Assembly (NCBI RefSeq): GCF_016901995.1
Contig: NZ_JACJLE010000021.1
Coordinates: 1-63,759, forward strand
Direction of reading: 5' to 3'
Length of the DNA: 63,759 nucleotides
Source: Bacteroides caecigallinarum
GTDB taxonomy: Bacteria; Bacteroidota; Bacteroidia; Bacteroidales; Bacteroidaceae
Shown: one piece after another, positions 17,846 to 27,226 of the stretch
Layout of the letters: every line of letters begins with the position of its first letter
How positions within the stretch are numbered: position 1 is the stretch's first letter
The notes under the pieces: model-generated
The model's database searches: none
Told to the model about the DNA's origin: nothing
Seen by the model: the letters and a program-made list of their open reading frames with translations, nothing else
Made by a program: the position numbers and the translations under genes

Positions 17846-19036
17846 ATGTACGGAAAATTTAAAGATTTCTTGGCAGAAGAACTTTCGAATATAGAGGCTG
17901 CCGGTCTATACAAAAAAGAAAGAATTATCACAACACCCCAACGTGCTGACATAAAGGTAAATGCAGGAGAGGATGTACTTAATTTCTGCGCAAACAATTA
18001 TTTGGGATTGTCCGACAACAAACGTTTGATTGAGGCTGCCAAGTCTGCTATGGATACACATGGATACGGAATGTCTTCCGTACGTTTCATTTGTGGAACT
18101 CAGGATTTGCATAAGCAGTTGGAAGCTGCCATCTCAGATTATTTCAAGACTGAAGACACTATTCTATATGCGGCATGTTTCGATGCCAATGGCGGATTGT
18201 TCGAACCTCTTCTGACTGAAGAAGATGCCATTATATCAGATGCCTTGAATCATGCGTCAATTATTGACGGAGTACGTTTGTGTAAGGCTAAACGATATAG
18301 ATATGCCAATGCGGATATGGCAGACCTGGAACGCTGTCTGCAGGAAGCACAGGCACAAAGATTCCGTATTATAGCTACTGATGGTGTGTTCTCAATGGAC
18401 GGAAATGTGGCACCTATGGATAAGATCTGTGATTTGGCAGAGAAATACGATGCATTGGTAATGGTGGATGAGTCTCATTCGGCTGGTGTTGTAGGCCCTA
18501 CAGGACATGGTGTGGCTGAACAGTTCGGCGTTTACGGTCGTGTAGATATATTTACAGGCACACTTGGCAAGGCATTCGGAGGTGCGATGGGTGGCTTCAC
18601 TACTGGTCGCAAAGAAATTATTGATATGCTTCGTCAGCGCTCACGTCCTTATCTGTTCTCTAATTCAGTGGCTCCTGCTATTATCGGAGCAAGCCTTGAA
18701 ATGTTCAAGATGCTGAAGGAAAGCGATGCCTTGCATGATAAATTGATGGAAAATGTAAATTACTTCCGTGATAATATGCTTGCTGCGGGATTTGATATCA
18801 AGCCTACACAGAGTGCCATTTGCGCTGTTATGCTTTACGATGCCAAATTGTCTCAGGATTTTGCTGCACGCATGCAGGAAGAAGGTATATATGTTACAGG
18901 ATTCTACTATCCGGTAGTTCCTAAAGGACAGGCACGCATACGTGTACAATTGTCGGCAGGTCATGAGCGTGCTCATCTTGACAAGGCTATCTCTGCATTT
19001 ATAAAAGTAGGAAAGGAATTGGGAGTCATCAAATAG
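17846..19036 (+). CDS. kbl: Glycine C-acetyltransferase (2-amino-3-ketobutyrate CoA ligase)
   Basis: Kbl splits 2-amino-3-ketobutyrate with CoA into glycine and acetyl-CoA, completing threonine breakdown begun by the divergent tdh product. The 396-residue PLP enzyme of the alpha-oxoamine synthase group has NYLGLSDNK, SVRFICGTQDLHKQLE, VDESHSAGVVG with the PLP-ring Asp, and GTLGKAFGGAMGG with the Schiff-base Lys242. Length and motifs match E. coli Kbl closely. A CAACTTTG box at 17767-17774 is a near-match to a -7 element. Confidence 0.96.
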   Translation: MYGKFKDFLAEELSNIEAAGLYKKERIITTPQRADIKVNAGEDVLNFCANNYLGLSDNKRLIEAAKSAMDTHGYGMSSVRFICGTQDLHKQLEAAISDYFKTEDTILYAACFDANGGLFEPLLTEEDAIISDALNHASIIDGVRLCKAKRYRYANADMADLERCLQEAQAQRFRIIATDGVFSMDGNVAPMDKICDLAEKYDALVMVDESHSAGVVGPTGHGVAEQFGVYGRVDIFTGTLGKAFGGAMGGFTTGRKEIIDMLRQRSRPYLFSNSVAPAIIGASLEMFKMLKESDALHDKLMENVNYFRDNMLAAGFDIKPTQSAICAVMLYDAKLSQDFAARMQEEGIYVTGFYYPVVPKGQARIRVQLSAGHERAHLDKAISAFIKVGKELGVIK

Positions 19037-19043
19037 GTGACAT

Positions 19044-19100
19044 AAAAAAAGAAGCACAACATAATGCATTTCTCAATGTATTAGATGTGCTTCTTTTTTT
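19044..19100 (+). terminator. Terminator of kbl
   Basis: AAAAAAAGAAGCACA pairs with TGTGCTTCTTTTTTT across a 27-base middle that itself holds short inverted repeats (TGCATTTCTCAATGTA). It starts 8 bases after the kbl stop. Confidence 0.85.
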
Positions 19101-19136
19101 ATGCATATAATGCATTCATTTATTGGACTTTCTTTG

Positions 19137-19208
19137 TACCCTCGAGGGGAATCGAACCCCTATCTAAAGTTTAGGAAACTTCTATTCTATCCGTTGAACT
19201 ACAAGGGC
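19137..19208 (-). tRNA. tRNA-Arg (anticodon CCU)
   Basis: The 72-base minus-strand gene folds into a full cloverleaf: acceptor GCCCTTG/CGAGGGT with a G-U first pair, D stem GTTC/GAAT, anticodon stem GAAGT/ACTTT with loop TTCCTAA, a 4-base variable loop and T arm AGGGG-TTCGATT-CCCCT. The discriminator is A and CCA is not encoded. The anticodon CCT reads AGG codons. No other tRNA is nearby. Confidence 0.96.
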
Positions 19209-19397
19209 AGTTTGAACTCATGCATTTTTTAATGCTTTGCAAAAATACATCTTTTTACTGATTTTGCAATAATTTATATCAAAAAAAACTCCTTTATATC
19301 CTTTTTGTAAAAAATAGCCCTGTTTTATTGTTTTTTTGAAAGAAGTTTTTCATTTTTGCAGACATTAATATTTTTGAAAATTTAAAATAACAACATT

Positions 19398-21251
19398 ATG
19401 GCAGAAGAAATAACAGTCAAGGAGATTGATGAAGTGGTAGTACGCTTCTCAGGTGACTCTGGCGATGGTATGCAATTGGCCGGAAATATGTTTTCCAATA
19501 TATCAGCAACAGAGGGAAATGACATCAGTACATTCCCTGATTATCCTGCAGATATACGTGCCCCGCAAGGTTCGCTTACCGGTGTGTCAGGATTTCAGGT
19601 ACATATCGGCTCAGGAAAGGTCTATACTCCGGGCGACAAGTGTGATGTGCTTGTTGCGATGAATCCTGCAGCTTTGAAAACACAATATAAATTCTGTAAG
19701 CCACAGTCTGTAATAATTATTGATACAGACTCGTTTACCAAACGTGATCTTGAGAAGGCACAGTTCCAGTTGGAAAATCCTTTCTCTGAACTTGGTATAA
19801 AGAATGAAGTGGTAGAGGCATCTATTACCACAATGTGTAAAGAGTGTCTGAAAGACAGTGGCCTGGACAATAAATCTATTCTGCGTACTAAGAATATGTT
19901 CGCTCTCGGACTTGTTTGTTGGCTGTTCCAGCGCGATGTGAAAGTTGGCGAAAAGATCTTGCGTGAGAAATTTGCCAAGAAGCCGGAAATAGCTGAAGCA
20001 AACGTACAGGTGTTGTATGCCGGTTATCAGTTCGGTGCGAATACCCATGCTTCTGTTTCCATGAGCTACAGAGTTCCTTCGAAGAATCAGAAAGCTCACG
20101 GACGCTATATGGATATCAACGGTAACAAGGCTACTTCATATGGTCTTATTGCTGCTGCCGAGAAGGCCGGACTACAGCTCTATCTGGGTTCATATCCTAT
20201 CACTCCTGCCACTGATATTCTTCACGAACTGGCAAAACACAAATCATTGGGTGTTAAGACTGTGCAGTGTGAAGATGAAATTGCCGGATGTGCTTCTGCC
20301 GTAGGTGCTGCATTTGCCGGAGCTTTGGCTGTTACAACTACTTCAGGACCTGGTATCTGTCTTAAAAGCGAAGCTATGAATCTGGCTGTGATAACAGAGT
20401 TACCTCTGGTTATTGTCGATGTACAGCGTGGTGGCCCTTCTACAGGTTTGCCGACAAAATCTGAACAGACAGACCTGCTTCAGGCACTTTATGGACGTAA
20501 TGGTGAGAGTCCTATGCCTGTTATCGCCGCATCTTCACCGACCGACTGTTTTGATGCCGCATTTACAGCATGTAAGATTGCTTTGGAACATATGACTCCG
20601 GTAGTGCTTCTTACTGACGCTTATATAGCAAATGGTTCTGCTGCATGGAAACTTCCTGATCTGAATGAATATCCGTCAATCAATCCTCCGTACGTTACTC
20701 CGGAAATGGCTTCATACTGGACTCCGTTCCTCCGTAACTATGAGACAGGCGTCCGTTATTGGGCAAAACCGGGTACTGAAGGATTTATGCACCGTATAGG
20801 TGGTCTTGAAAAGAGCAGCGAGACAGGAGCAATTTCTACTGAACCAGAAAACCATCACCTGATGACTAAGTTGCGTGCAGAAAAAGTAGCTAAAATTGCC
20901 GACTCACTTCCATTGTTGGAAGTTGAAGGGGATGAAAATGCCGATTTGTTGATAGTAGGTTTTGGTGGAACATACGGACATTTGCATTCAGCAATGGATG
21001 TTCTTAATGCTAATGGCAAGAAAGCAGCTTTGGCACATTTCCGTTTTATCAATCCGCTTCCTAAGAATACTGAAGAAGTTCTTCGCAAATATAAGAAGAT
21101 TGTCGTTGCAGAACAGAACATGGGACAGTTTGCAGGCTATCTGCGTATGAAGATAGAAGGATTGCATTTACATCAGTTTAATCAGGTTAAAGGTCAGCCG
21201 TTTGTAGTACAGGAATTGGTTGATGCTTTCACAAAAATAATGGAGGAATAA
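19398..21251 (+). CDS. korA: 2-oxoacid:ferredoxin oxidoreductase, fused gamma-alpha subunit
   Basis: Together with the next gene this enzyme converts 2-oxoglutarate (or a related 2-oxoacid) and CoA to the acyl-CoA while reducing ferredoxin, a central step in anaerobic Bacteroidetes. The 617-residue chain has the gamma domain first (VRFSGDSGDGMQLAGNMFS, residues 10-28; FPDYPADIRAPQGS). The alpha pyrimidine-binding domain starts near 235 (GLIAAAEKAGLQLYLGSYPITPATD, then QCEDEIAGCASAVGAAFAGA), followed by the C-terminal transketolase-like domain. Sequence style favours KorA over a pyruvate- or isovalerate-specific enzyme, but substrate is inferred. A near-match -7 box (CATTTTTG) precedes it. Confidence 0.92.
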   Translation: MAEEITVKEIDEVVVRFSGDSGDGMQLAGNMFSNISATEGNDISTFPDYPADIRAPQGSLTGVSGFQVHIGSGKVYTPGDKCDVLVAMNPAALKTQYKFCKPQSVIIIDTDSFTKRDLEKAQFQLENPFSELGIKNEVVEASITTMCKECLKDSGLDNKSILRTKNMFALGLVCWLFQRDVKVGEKILREKFAKKPEIAEANVQVLYAGYQFGANTHASVSMSYRVPSKNQKAHGRYMDINGNKATSYGLIAAAEKAGLQLYLGSYPITPATDILHELAKHKSLGVKTVQCEDEIAGCASAVGAAFAGALAVTTTSGPGICLKSEAMNLAVITELPLVIVDVQRGGPSTGLPTKSEQTDLLQALYGRNGESPMPVIAASSPTDCFDAAFTACKIALEHMTPVVLLTDAYIANGSAAWKLPDLNEYPSINPPYVTPEMASYWTPFLRNYETGVRYWAKPGTEGFMHRIGGLEKSSETGAISTEPENHHLMTKLRAEKVAKIADSLPLLEVEGDENADLLIVGFGGTYGHLHSAMDVLNANGKKAALAHFRFINPLPKNTEEVLRKYKKIVVAEQNMGQFAGYLRMKIEGLHLHQFNQVKGQPFVVQELVDAFTKIMEE

Positions 21252-21254
21252 TCT

Positions 21255-22262
21255 ATGAGCGAATCAAAATATACAGCAGCCGATTATAAAGCAGGACAGC
21301 CTCGCTGGTGTCCGGGATGTGGTGACCATGCTTTTTTGAATTCATTCCACAAAGCATTGGCAGAAATAGGTACAGCACCTAAGGATATAGCCGTTATATC
21401 TGGTATCGGCTGTTCTTCACGTCTGCCTTACTATATGAATACATACGGAATGCACACTATTCACGGACGTGCAGCGGCAATTGCTACAGGAGTGAAAGTT
21501 GCCAACCCGCATCTTACTGTATGGCAGATTTCAGGTGACGGTGACGGTCTTGCAATCGGTGGTAATCATTTCATACACGCTATCCGCCGTAATGTGGATA
21601 TAAATATTATCCTTCTGAACAACCGTATCTATGGACTTACAAAGGGACAGTATTCTCCTACTTCAGAGAGAGGTTTTGTTAGCAAGTCATCTCCTTACGG
21701 AACAGTGGAAGATCCGTTCCATCCGGCAGAACTTTGTTTCGGAGCACGCGGACGTTTCTTCGCACGTTGTGCGGCCGTTGACGGAAATCCTTCTGTAGAA
21801 GTGCTTAAAGCTGCAGAAAAGCATAAAGGAACTTCTGTAGTTGAAGTCCTTCAGAACTGTGTAATCTTTAATGATGGAACTCATAATTCAATTGCCAAGA
21901 AAGAGGATCGCGAACGTAATGCCATCTATCTGGAGCATGGAAAACCTATGTTGTTCGGCCCAAACAAGGAATTCGGATTGATGCAGGAAGGTTTCGGACT
22001 CAAAGTGGTGAAGCTGGGAGAGAACGGAATAACAGAAAAGGACATCCTTGTGCATGACGCACACTGTATGGACAATACATTGCAGTTGAAACTGGCCCTG
22101 ATGGAAGGTCCTGACTTCCCTATAGCTTTAGGTGTAATTCGCGATGTTGAGGCTCCTACATATGAACAAGCTGTAGAGGACCAGATAAAAGAAGTTTCAG
22201 AAAAGAAGAAATACCACAATTTTGCGGAACTCCTTGATACAAACGATACTTGGGAAATTTAA
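21255..22262 (+). CDS. korB: 2-oxoacid:ferredoxin oxidoreductase beta subunit
   Basis: The 335-residue beta subunit carries the thiamine diphosphate site. The iron-sulfur/TPP-type motif WCPGCGDHAFL is near residue 18, GIGCSSRLPYY near 50, and the TPP-binding GDGDGLAIGGNHFIHA near 95 with the downstream NNRIYGLTKGQYSPTS. It begins 3 bp after korA, so the two are one operon and one complex. The terminator at 22303 closes the unit. Confidence 0.94.
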   Translation: MSESKYTAADYKAGQPRWCPGCGDHAFLNSFHKALAEIGTAPKDIAVISGIGCSSRLPYYMNTYGMHTIHGRAAAIATGVKVANPHLTVWQISGDGDGLAIGGNHFIHAIRRNVDINIILLNNRIYGLTKGQYSPTSERGFVSKSSPYGTVEDPFHPAELCFGARGRFFARCAAVDGNPSVEVLKAAEKHKGTSVVEVLQNCVIFNDGTHNSIAKKEDRERNAIYLEHGKPMLFGPNKEFGLMQEGFGLKVVKLGENGITEKDILVHDAHCMDNTLQLKLALMEGPDFPIALGVIRDVEAPTYEQAVEDQIKEVSEKKKYHNFAELLDTNDTWEI

Positions 22263-22302
22263 TTTTTAATCAGCGGAAAAACGCTCTGTCGTTTTAATTA
22301 AG

Positions 22303-22343
22303 ACTCTTTGTCATTTAAAGTAAAGATGGCAAAGAGTTTTTTT
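22303..22343 (+). terminator. Terminator of korAB
   Basis: ACTCTTTGTCAT pairs with ATGGCAAAGAGT and is followed by a run of seven or more T. Confidence 0.85.
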
Positions 22344-22442
22344 ATTGCCTTATTCGAGGTTTGAAGTGTACTGTATATATGGGCTTCTTTGTTAATTAGT
22401 ATTAATGGTTTAAGTGTAAGACATACAATAAAAGAGAATGCT

Positions 22443-22450
22443 TATTTTTG
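22443..22450 (+). promoter_or_regulatory. -7 promoter element of the GH97 gene
   Basis: TATTTTTG matches TAnnTTTG and lies 32 bases before the ATG. Confidence 0.55.
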
Positions 22451-22482
22451 TATTATAAACTACAATTTAATACTTAATACTT

Positions 22483-24423
22483 ATGAACAAACATCTTTTA
22501 TTTTGTGCGTTTGCACTGTCCATTTCTTCGGCTTTTGCCCAACAGGCTACTGTTAAAGGTCCGGACTCAAATCTTAAAGTTGATATCTCTGTAAAAGGAG
22601 GAAAACCGCTTTATACCGTTACTTATAAAGATAAGATTATTCTGGAAGATTCTCCTTTAGGCTTTGTTACCAGTATTGGCGATTTCAGCCAGAATGTATC
22701 TTATGTGGAACAGAAATCATCGTCTGTAAAGAAAACTTATGTACAGGACAGGATTAAGCAATCTTCTGTAAATTATAATGCCAACGAACTGAGAGTTACA
22801 TTCTCTAATGCCGATAAGAATCCTTTTGATGTCGTATTCAGGGTGAGCAATAACGATATAGCTTTCCGTTATGAATTACCTCAGTATGGTGAGACGGCTT
22901 CTATAGTGATGAAGTCGGAAGCTACAGGCTTTGATTTCCCTGAAAATACCACTACATTTATTTGTCCTCAGAGTGATCCTATGATAGGGTGGAAGAGGAC
23001 CAAACCAAGTTATGAGGAGGAATATGTAGCAGATGCGGCCATATCAACTACATCGAAGTATGGTGAGGGATATACTTTCCCTTGTCTTTTCCGTGTGGGT
23101 GAAAATTGGGCATTGGTGTCCGAAACAGGCGTAAGAAGTAAGTATTGTGCTTCTCATCTGAGTAATGCTACCGAGGGAGGTCTTTATACCATCGCTTTTC
23201 CTAATGAGGGTGAGTTGAACGGACTGGGTGCATCAACTCCGGGACTTGCACTTCCTGGAGAAACACCGTGGCGTACTATAACAGTGGGGGATAATCTGAA
23301 ACCAATAGTAGAGACTACTGTACCTTTTGACGTTGTAGAACCGTTGTATGAGCCTTCGCAGGAATATAAATTCGGTCGTTCCACATGGAGTTGGATAGTA
23401 TGGCAGGATCCAAGTATCAATTATGAGGATCAGATAAAATACATTGACCTGGCTGCAGAAATGGGATATGAATTTACATTGATAGATGGCGGATGGGAGA
23501 CAAACATAGGCCGTGAACGAATGGAAGAGCTTTTCAGATATGCCAAGAGTAAGGGAGTGGGAGTGTTCGTATGGTATAACTCCAACGGATATTGGAATGA
23601 TGCTCCTCAGTGTGCAAAACAGTGCATGAGTAATTCGATTGACCGTAAGCGTGAGATGAAATGGCTTCAGGAATGTGGAGTGAAAGGTTTGAAGGTGGAT
23701 TTCTTCGGTAGTGATAAGCAACAGATGATGGGACTTTACGAGGATATTCTGAGTGATGCCAACGATCATGGTCTTATGATAATATTCCATGGATGTACAA
23801 TTCCTCGCGGATGGGAACGTATGTATCCTAATTATGTGGGAAGTGAGGCCGTACTTGCTTCAGAGAACCTGATTTTCAGTCAGCATGCCGATGATATGGA
23901 GGCATTTAATGCAACTCTTCATCCGTTCATCCGTAACACCGTGGGAAGCATGGAGTTTGGAGGTACAATTCTGAATAAGAGACTTAACAGGACAAATGAT
24001 GGAGGAATGATACGACGTACTACTGATGTGTTCCAGATTGCCACAGCAGTACTCTTCCAGAATCCGATACAGAATTTTGCCATAACTCCGAATAATCTTT
24101 ACGATGCTCCGTCGTCAATGATAGAGTTTATGAAAGAAGTTCCTACTACATGGGACGAGACAAGGTTTATTGACGGCTATCCCGGAAAGTATTGCGTCTT
24201 GGCGCGCCGACATAACGGACACTGGTATATTGCCGGAGTAAGTGCGCTGAAAGAACCTTTAAAACTTGAGCTGAACCTTCCTATGCTGTCTGATGGTGAC
24301 GAATGTACATATTATTATGACAACAAAAAACGTGAACCTCAGAAAGAAACACTAAAGATAAAGAAATCATCGTCGGTTTCAGTAGTGTTGCAGCCTGAAG
24401 GCGGAGTGGTTATTGTGAAGTAA
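22483..24423 (+). CDS. Glycoside hydrolase family 97 (alpha-glucosidase/alpha-galactosidase)
   Basis: GH97 enzymes are calcium-dependent exo-alpha-glycosidases typical of Bacteroidetes; SusB is the best-known member. The 646-residue protein has a signal peptide (cleavage near SSAFA-QQ). It has the N-terminal beta-sandwich (VKGPDSNLKVDISVKGGKPLYTV), a TIM barrel from about 300 (RSTWSWIVWQDPSINYEDQIKYIDLAAEMGYEF in pieces) and a C-terminal all-beta domain. The barrel strand GLKVDFFGSDKQ places an Asp where retaining GH97 enzymes have their nucleophile, so an alpha-galactosidase-like retaining mechanism is possible. It stands alone, outside the PUL, between korB and cysS. Confidence 0.92.
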   Translation: MNKHLLFCAFALSISSAFAQQATVKGPDSNLKVDISVKGGKPLYTVTYKDKIILEDSPLGFVTSIGDFSQNVSYVEQKSSSVKKTYVQDRIKQSSVNYNANELRVTFSNADKNPFDVVFRVSNNDIAFRYELPQYGETASIVMKSEATGFDFPENTTTFICPQSDPMIGWKRTKPSYEEEYVADAAISTTSKYGEGYTFPCLFRVGENWALVSETGVRSKYCASHLSNATEGGLYTIAFPNEGELNGLGASTPGLALPGETPWRTITVGDNLKPIVETTVPFDVVEPLYEPSQEYKFGRSTWSWIVWQDPSINYEDQIKYIDLAAEMGYEFTLIDGGWETNIGRERMEELFRYAKSKGVGVFVWYNSNGYWNDAPQCAKQCMSNSIDRKREMKWLQECGVKGLKVDFFGSDKQQMMGLYEDILSDANDHGLMIIFHGCTIPRGWERMYPNYVGSEAVLASENLIFSQHADDMEAFNATLHPFIRNTVGSMEFGGTILNKRLNRTNDGGMIRRTTDVFQIATAVLFQNPIQNFAITPNNLYDAPSSMIEFMKEVPTTWDETRFIDGYPGKYCVLARRHNGHWYIAGVSALKEPLKLELNLPMLSDGDECTYYYDNKKREPQKETLKIKKSSSVSVVLQPEGGVVIVK

Positions 24424-24492
24424 TACAGTGTATTATATTGATGTATTGAAAGAAAATTACCGGTAGTTTATGTCTGTCATGGAATTTATTTA

Positions 24493-24500
24493 TAACTTTG
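24493..24500 (+). promoter_or_regulatory. -7 promoter element of cysS
   Basis: TAACTTTG matches TAnnTTTG, 25 bases before the ATG at 24525. Confidence 0.55.
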
Positions 24501-24524
24501 CAGCCTAACATATTTTTATGCATT

Positions 24525-26003
24525 ATGGAAAATAAACTCTTAATCTACAATACACTGAGCCGTACGAAAGAGCTTTTCAAACCGGCTCACGCACCTCATG
24601 TGGGTATGTATGTGTGCGGACCTACCGTGTATGGCGATGCTCATCTGGGACATGCACGTCCGGCAATCACTTTCGATATTCTTTTCCGTTATCTCACTCA
24701 TCTGGGATATAAGGTACGCTATGTACGCAATATCACTGATGTTGGTCATCTTGAACATGATGCCGATGACGGTGAGGACAAGATTGCAAAGAAAGCACGT
24801 CTTGAACAGCTTGAACCGATGGAGGTAGTGCAGTATTATCTGAACCGTTACCACAAGGCAATGGAAGCACTTAACGTTCTTCCACCAAGCATAGAGCCTC
24901 ATGCTTCGGGACATATCATCGAGCAGATACAGCTGGTAGAAGAAATCCTAAAGAACGGATATGCATACGAGAGCCAGGGATCAGTATATTTCGATGTAGC
25001 CAAATATAACAAAGACCATCATTATGGAAAATTGTCAGGAAGAAATCTTGATGATGTAATCAACACTACACGTGAACTTGACGGTCAGCAGGAAAAGCAT
25101 AATCCTGCCGATTTTGCTCTCTGGAAGTGTGCACAGCCTGAACATATCATGCGTTGGCCTTCACCATGGAGTGACGGTTTCCCTGGATGGCACTGCGAAT
25201 GTACCGCCATGGGTAAGAAATATCTTGGTGAGACATTCGATATTCACGGTGGAGGTATGGATCTTGTGTTCCCTCACCATGAATGTGAGATAGCACAGAG
25301 TGTGGCTTCGCAGGGACATGACATGGTACGTTATTGGATGCACAATAATATGATTACCATCAACGGCCAGAAGATGGGTAAGTCTTTGGGTAATTTCATT
25401 ACTCTTGAAGAGTTCTTCACAGGCAGTAATAAGTTGCTGGCACAGGCATATTCGCCAATGACAATACGTTTCTTCATCCTTCAGGCACATTACCGTAGTA
25501 CTGTTGACTTCAGTAACGAAGCTCTTCAGGCTGCAGAAAAGGGGCTTGAACGTCTGATGGAAGGTGTGAAGAACCTCGAACGTATCACTCCTTCTAAGAC
25601 TACCAGCGGTATTGAACCGGCAGGACTCCGTGAGAAATGTTACGATGCTATGAACGATGACCTTAATACACCTATCGTTATATCACACCTTTTCGATGCT
25701 ACACGTATGATAAATACTGTAATCGACAAGAAGGCTACTATCAGCGAGGCTGATCTTGAAGAGTTGAAGCAGGTATTCAATCTGTTTGTATTCGACATTC
25801 TTGGTCTTAAAGCAGACGCTGAAAATAATGCTGCACGTGAGGAAGCATACGGTAAGGTCGTTGATATGCTTTTGGAACAGCGTATGGTGGCTAAGGCCAA
25901 CAAGGATTGGGCTACAAGCGATAAGATTCGTGACAATCTTGCAGCCTTGGGATTTGAAGTAAAAGATACCAAGGATGGATTTACGTGGAAGCTGAATAAG
26001 TAA
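24525..26003 (+). CDS. cysS: Cysteine--tRNA ligase
   Basis: This class I synthetase charges tRNA-Cys. The 492-residue protein has the zinc-ligand Cys and HIGH-type motif [16 protein letters not shown] near the N-terminus. The second zinc site is in [12 protein letters not shown] and [11 protein letters not shown], the KMSKS-type loop is KMGKSLGN, and the DALR anticodon-binding domain occupies the last 150 residues. An ATG at 24498 is in frame, but the protein family begins at 24525 ([11 protein letters not shown]), which also suits the -7 element just upstream. Confidence 0.97.
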   Translation: MENKLLIYNTLSRTKELFKPAHAPHVGMYVCGPTVYGDAHLGHARPAITFDILFRYLTHLGYKVRYVRNITDVGHLEHDADDGEDKIAKKARLEQLEPMEVVQYYLNRYHKAMEALNVLPPSIEPHASGHIIEQIQLVEEILKNGYAYESQGSVYFDVAKYNKDHHYGKLSGRNLDDVINTTRELDGQQEKHNPADFALWKCAQPEHIMRWPSPWSDGFPGWHCECTAMGKKYLGETFDIHGGGMDLVFPHHECEIAQSVASQGHDMVRYWMHNNMITINGQKMGKSLGNFITLEEFFTGSNKLLAQAYSPMTIRFFILQAHYRSTVDFSNEALQAAEKGLERLMEGVKNLERITPSKTTSGIEPAGLREKCYDAMNDDLNTPIVISHLFDATRMINTVIDKKATISEADLEELKQVFNLFVFDILGLKADAENNAAREEAYGKVVDMLLEQRMVAKANKDWATSDKIRDNLAALGFEVKDTKDGFTWKLNK

Positions 26004-26025
26004 TTTAAAATAGTATATTTATTCG

Positions 26026-26089
26026 AACGTCTGCTGAATATAGTTTAAATACTATTTAAATGGTGTTTAAACATTATTGGGCAGACGTT
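26026..26089 (+). terminator. Probable terminator of cysS
   Basis: AACGTCTGC pairs with GCAGACGTT across a long AT-rich loop that contains further short inverted repeats (TTTAAATACTATTTAAA), followed by TTGTTTTAT. Confidence 0.5.
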
Positions 26090-26161
26090 TGTTTTATATT
26101 TGATAATTCGGGATTGAAGTGTATTTGTTTTATTTGCAAATATAAAATCTTAAGAAAAAGC

Positions 26162-26191
26162 TTGTTTTTTAATATTAAACTATTATTTTTG
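26162..26191 (+). promoter_or_regulatory. Promoter of the beta-barrel protein gene
   Basis: TTG at 26162-26164, a 19-base spacer and TATTTTTG at 26184-26191 fit the Bacteroidetes -33/-7 consensus very well; the ATG is 29 bases on. Confidence 0.75.
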
Positions 26192-26220
26192 CCATTGTAA
26201 ATTTTAAAAATAGAACAATT

Positions 26221-26796
26221 ATGAAGAAGATTTTTTCAACTTTAGTCATTATGGTGTGTCTGTTGCTGGCTGTTCCTGCACAGGCTCAAGTAAAATTCGG
26301 TCTGAAGGGTGGTTTGGATGTTTCTAAGTTAGATAATAAAGTAGGAGATAATACAACCGGTTTCTTTGTAGGTCCTATGGTTGATGTTACTCTGCCTATT
26401 ATCGGTTTAGGAATAGATGTGGCAGCTCTTTATTCACAATCAGGTTTGGATGTTAATAATAAGAATTCCGAGAAGCTGAAATCTGTAGAAATTCCGGTAA
26501 ACCTTAAATGGACATTAGGACTTGGAAGCACACTTGGAGTATATGTTGCAGCCGGTCCACAATTCGGTTTCAGCATAAATGACGGATGGAAGCAGTTAAT
26601 GGAAGAATCAAACAAAAGTTTTGTCAGTGTCAATGTAGGAGCCGGTTTAAAATTGCTTCGTCATCTTCAGGTTGGAGTTAACTATAATATCGGAGCAAGT
26701 AAACTTGGAGACATGATTGTTGAATCTGCTGACGGTAATTTGCGTTCAAGCATTAGAAAAAATTCATGGCAGGTTTCTCTGGCATATATGTTCTGA
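26221..26796 (+). CDS. Outer membrane beta-barrel (porin-family) protein
   Basis: The 191-residue product has a signal peptide (VCLLLAVPAQAQ) and then alternating beta strands ending in an aromatic residue (WQVSLAYMF), the usual C-terminal signal for outer-membrane insertion. The pattern VKFGLKGGLDVSKL, FFVGPMVDVTLP, YVAAGPQFGFSIN and VGVNYNIGASKLG matches the eight-stranded outer-membrane beta-barrel family (PF13568-like). Its role is unknown. It is a single-gene unit with its own promoter and terminator. Confidence 0.87.
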   Translation: MKKIFSTLVIMVCLLLAVPAQAQVKFGLKGGLDVSKLDNKVGDNTTGFFVGPMVDVTLPIIGLGIDVAALYSQSGLDVNNKNSEKLKSVEIPVNLKWTLGLGSTLGVYVAAGPQFGFSINDGWKQLMEESNKSFVSVNVGAGLKLLRHLQVGVNYNIGASKLGDMIVESADGNLRSSIRKNSWQVSLAYMF

Positions 26797-26822
26797 TATA
26801 GATAATAAGATATAGACTTTGT

Positions 26823-26863
26823 CCCACAGGCTTCAATATCAAGAAGTTTGTGGGATTTTTTTT
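26823..26863 (+). terminator. Terminator after the beta-barrel gene
   Basis: CCCACAGGCTTC pairs with GAAGTTTGTGGG (two G-U pairs) and is followed by eight T. Confidence 0.85.
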
Positions 26864-26929
26864 GTTTTAATGTGTAACTAAAATAACGATTATAGTTAAG
26901 GTCTTGAACTTTTTTGTATCGTTTTGTTA

Positions 26930-26959
26930 TTGACTTAAATCAATAAAAGCATATGTTTG
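26930..26959 (+). promoter_or_regulatory. Promoter of the small-peptide/fimbrillin operon
   Basis: TTG at 26930-26932, a 19-base spacer and TATGTTTG at 26952-26959 fit the Bacteroidetes consensus. The predicted leader before the small ORF is about 80 bases. Confidence 0.7.
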
Positions 26960-27044
26960 AACAATATGATGAACAAATGTATGTTTAATATTGTCTTGTA
27001 ATCTGTGAAACATTAGATAAATAATAATTTGATAGGTATAGTTT

Positions 27045-27212
27045 ATGAAACAAGAATTGAAAAAAGTTGAGGTAAAAGAATTGTATGTTGCACCTGTTTG
27101 CGAATGTATTGAGATGTTGTCAGAAGGAATTCTTTGTGCAAGTACGGATGGTAACATTTCATCTACAGGAGTTTTCGGAGCAGAGGGAGATAGATTTGTT
27201 GGTGAATGGTAA
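27045..27212 (+). CDS. 55-residue conserved-looking peptide upstream of fimbrillin-like gene
   Basis: An open frame of 56 codons runs from ATG 27045 to TAA 27212. The product starts with a Lys/Glu-rich stretch (MKQELKKVEVKEL) followed by YVAPVCECIEM, SEGILCAST and a Gly/acidic tail ending in Trp. It has no signal peptide. The layout charged start, Y-x-x-P, then an L-C-x-S step is one I associate with short unannotated ORFs found next to fimbrillin-like genes in Bacteroides and Prevotella. It lies behind a good promoter and ends 14 bp before the lipoprotein gene, so coexpression is expected. Function unknown. Confidence 0.65.
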   Translation: MKQELKKVEVKELYVAPVCECIEMLSEGILCASTDGNISSTGVFGAEGDRFVGEW

Positions 27213-27226
27213 TCTTTGATGATATT

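Noticed and set aside
19137..19208. tRNA-Arg as attachment site of an integrated element
   Set aside because: No integrase and no direct repeat of the tRNA 3' end was noticed in the flanks.
27045..27212. RiPP precursor peptide
   Set aside because: No maturase, protease or exporter is next to it; the only radical SAM gene in the window is a clear sulfatase maturase 31 kb away.
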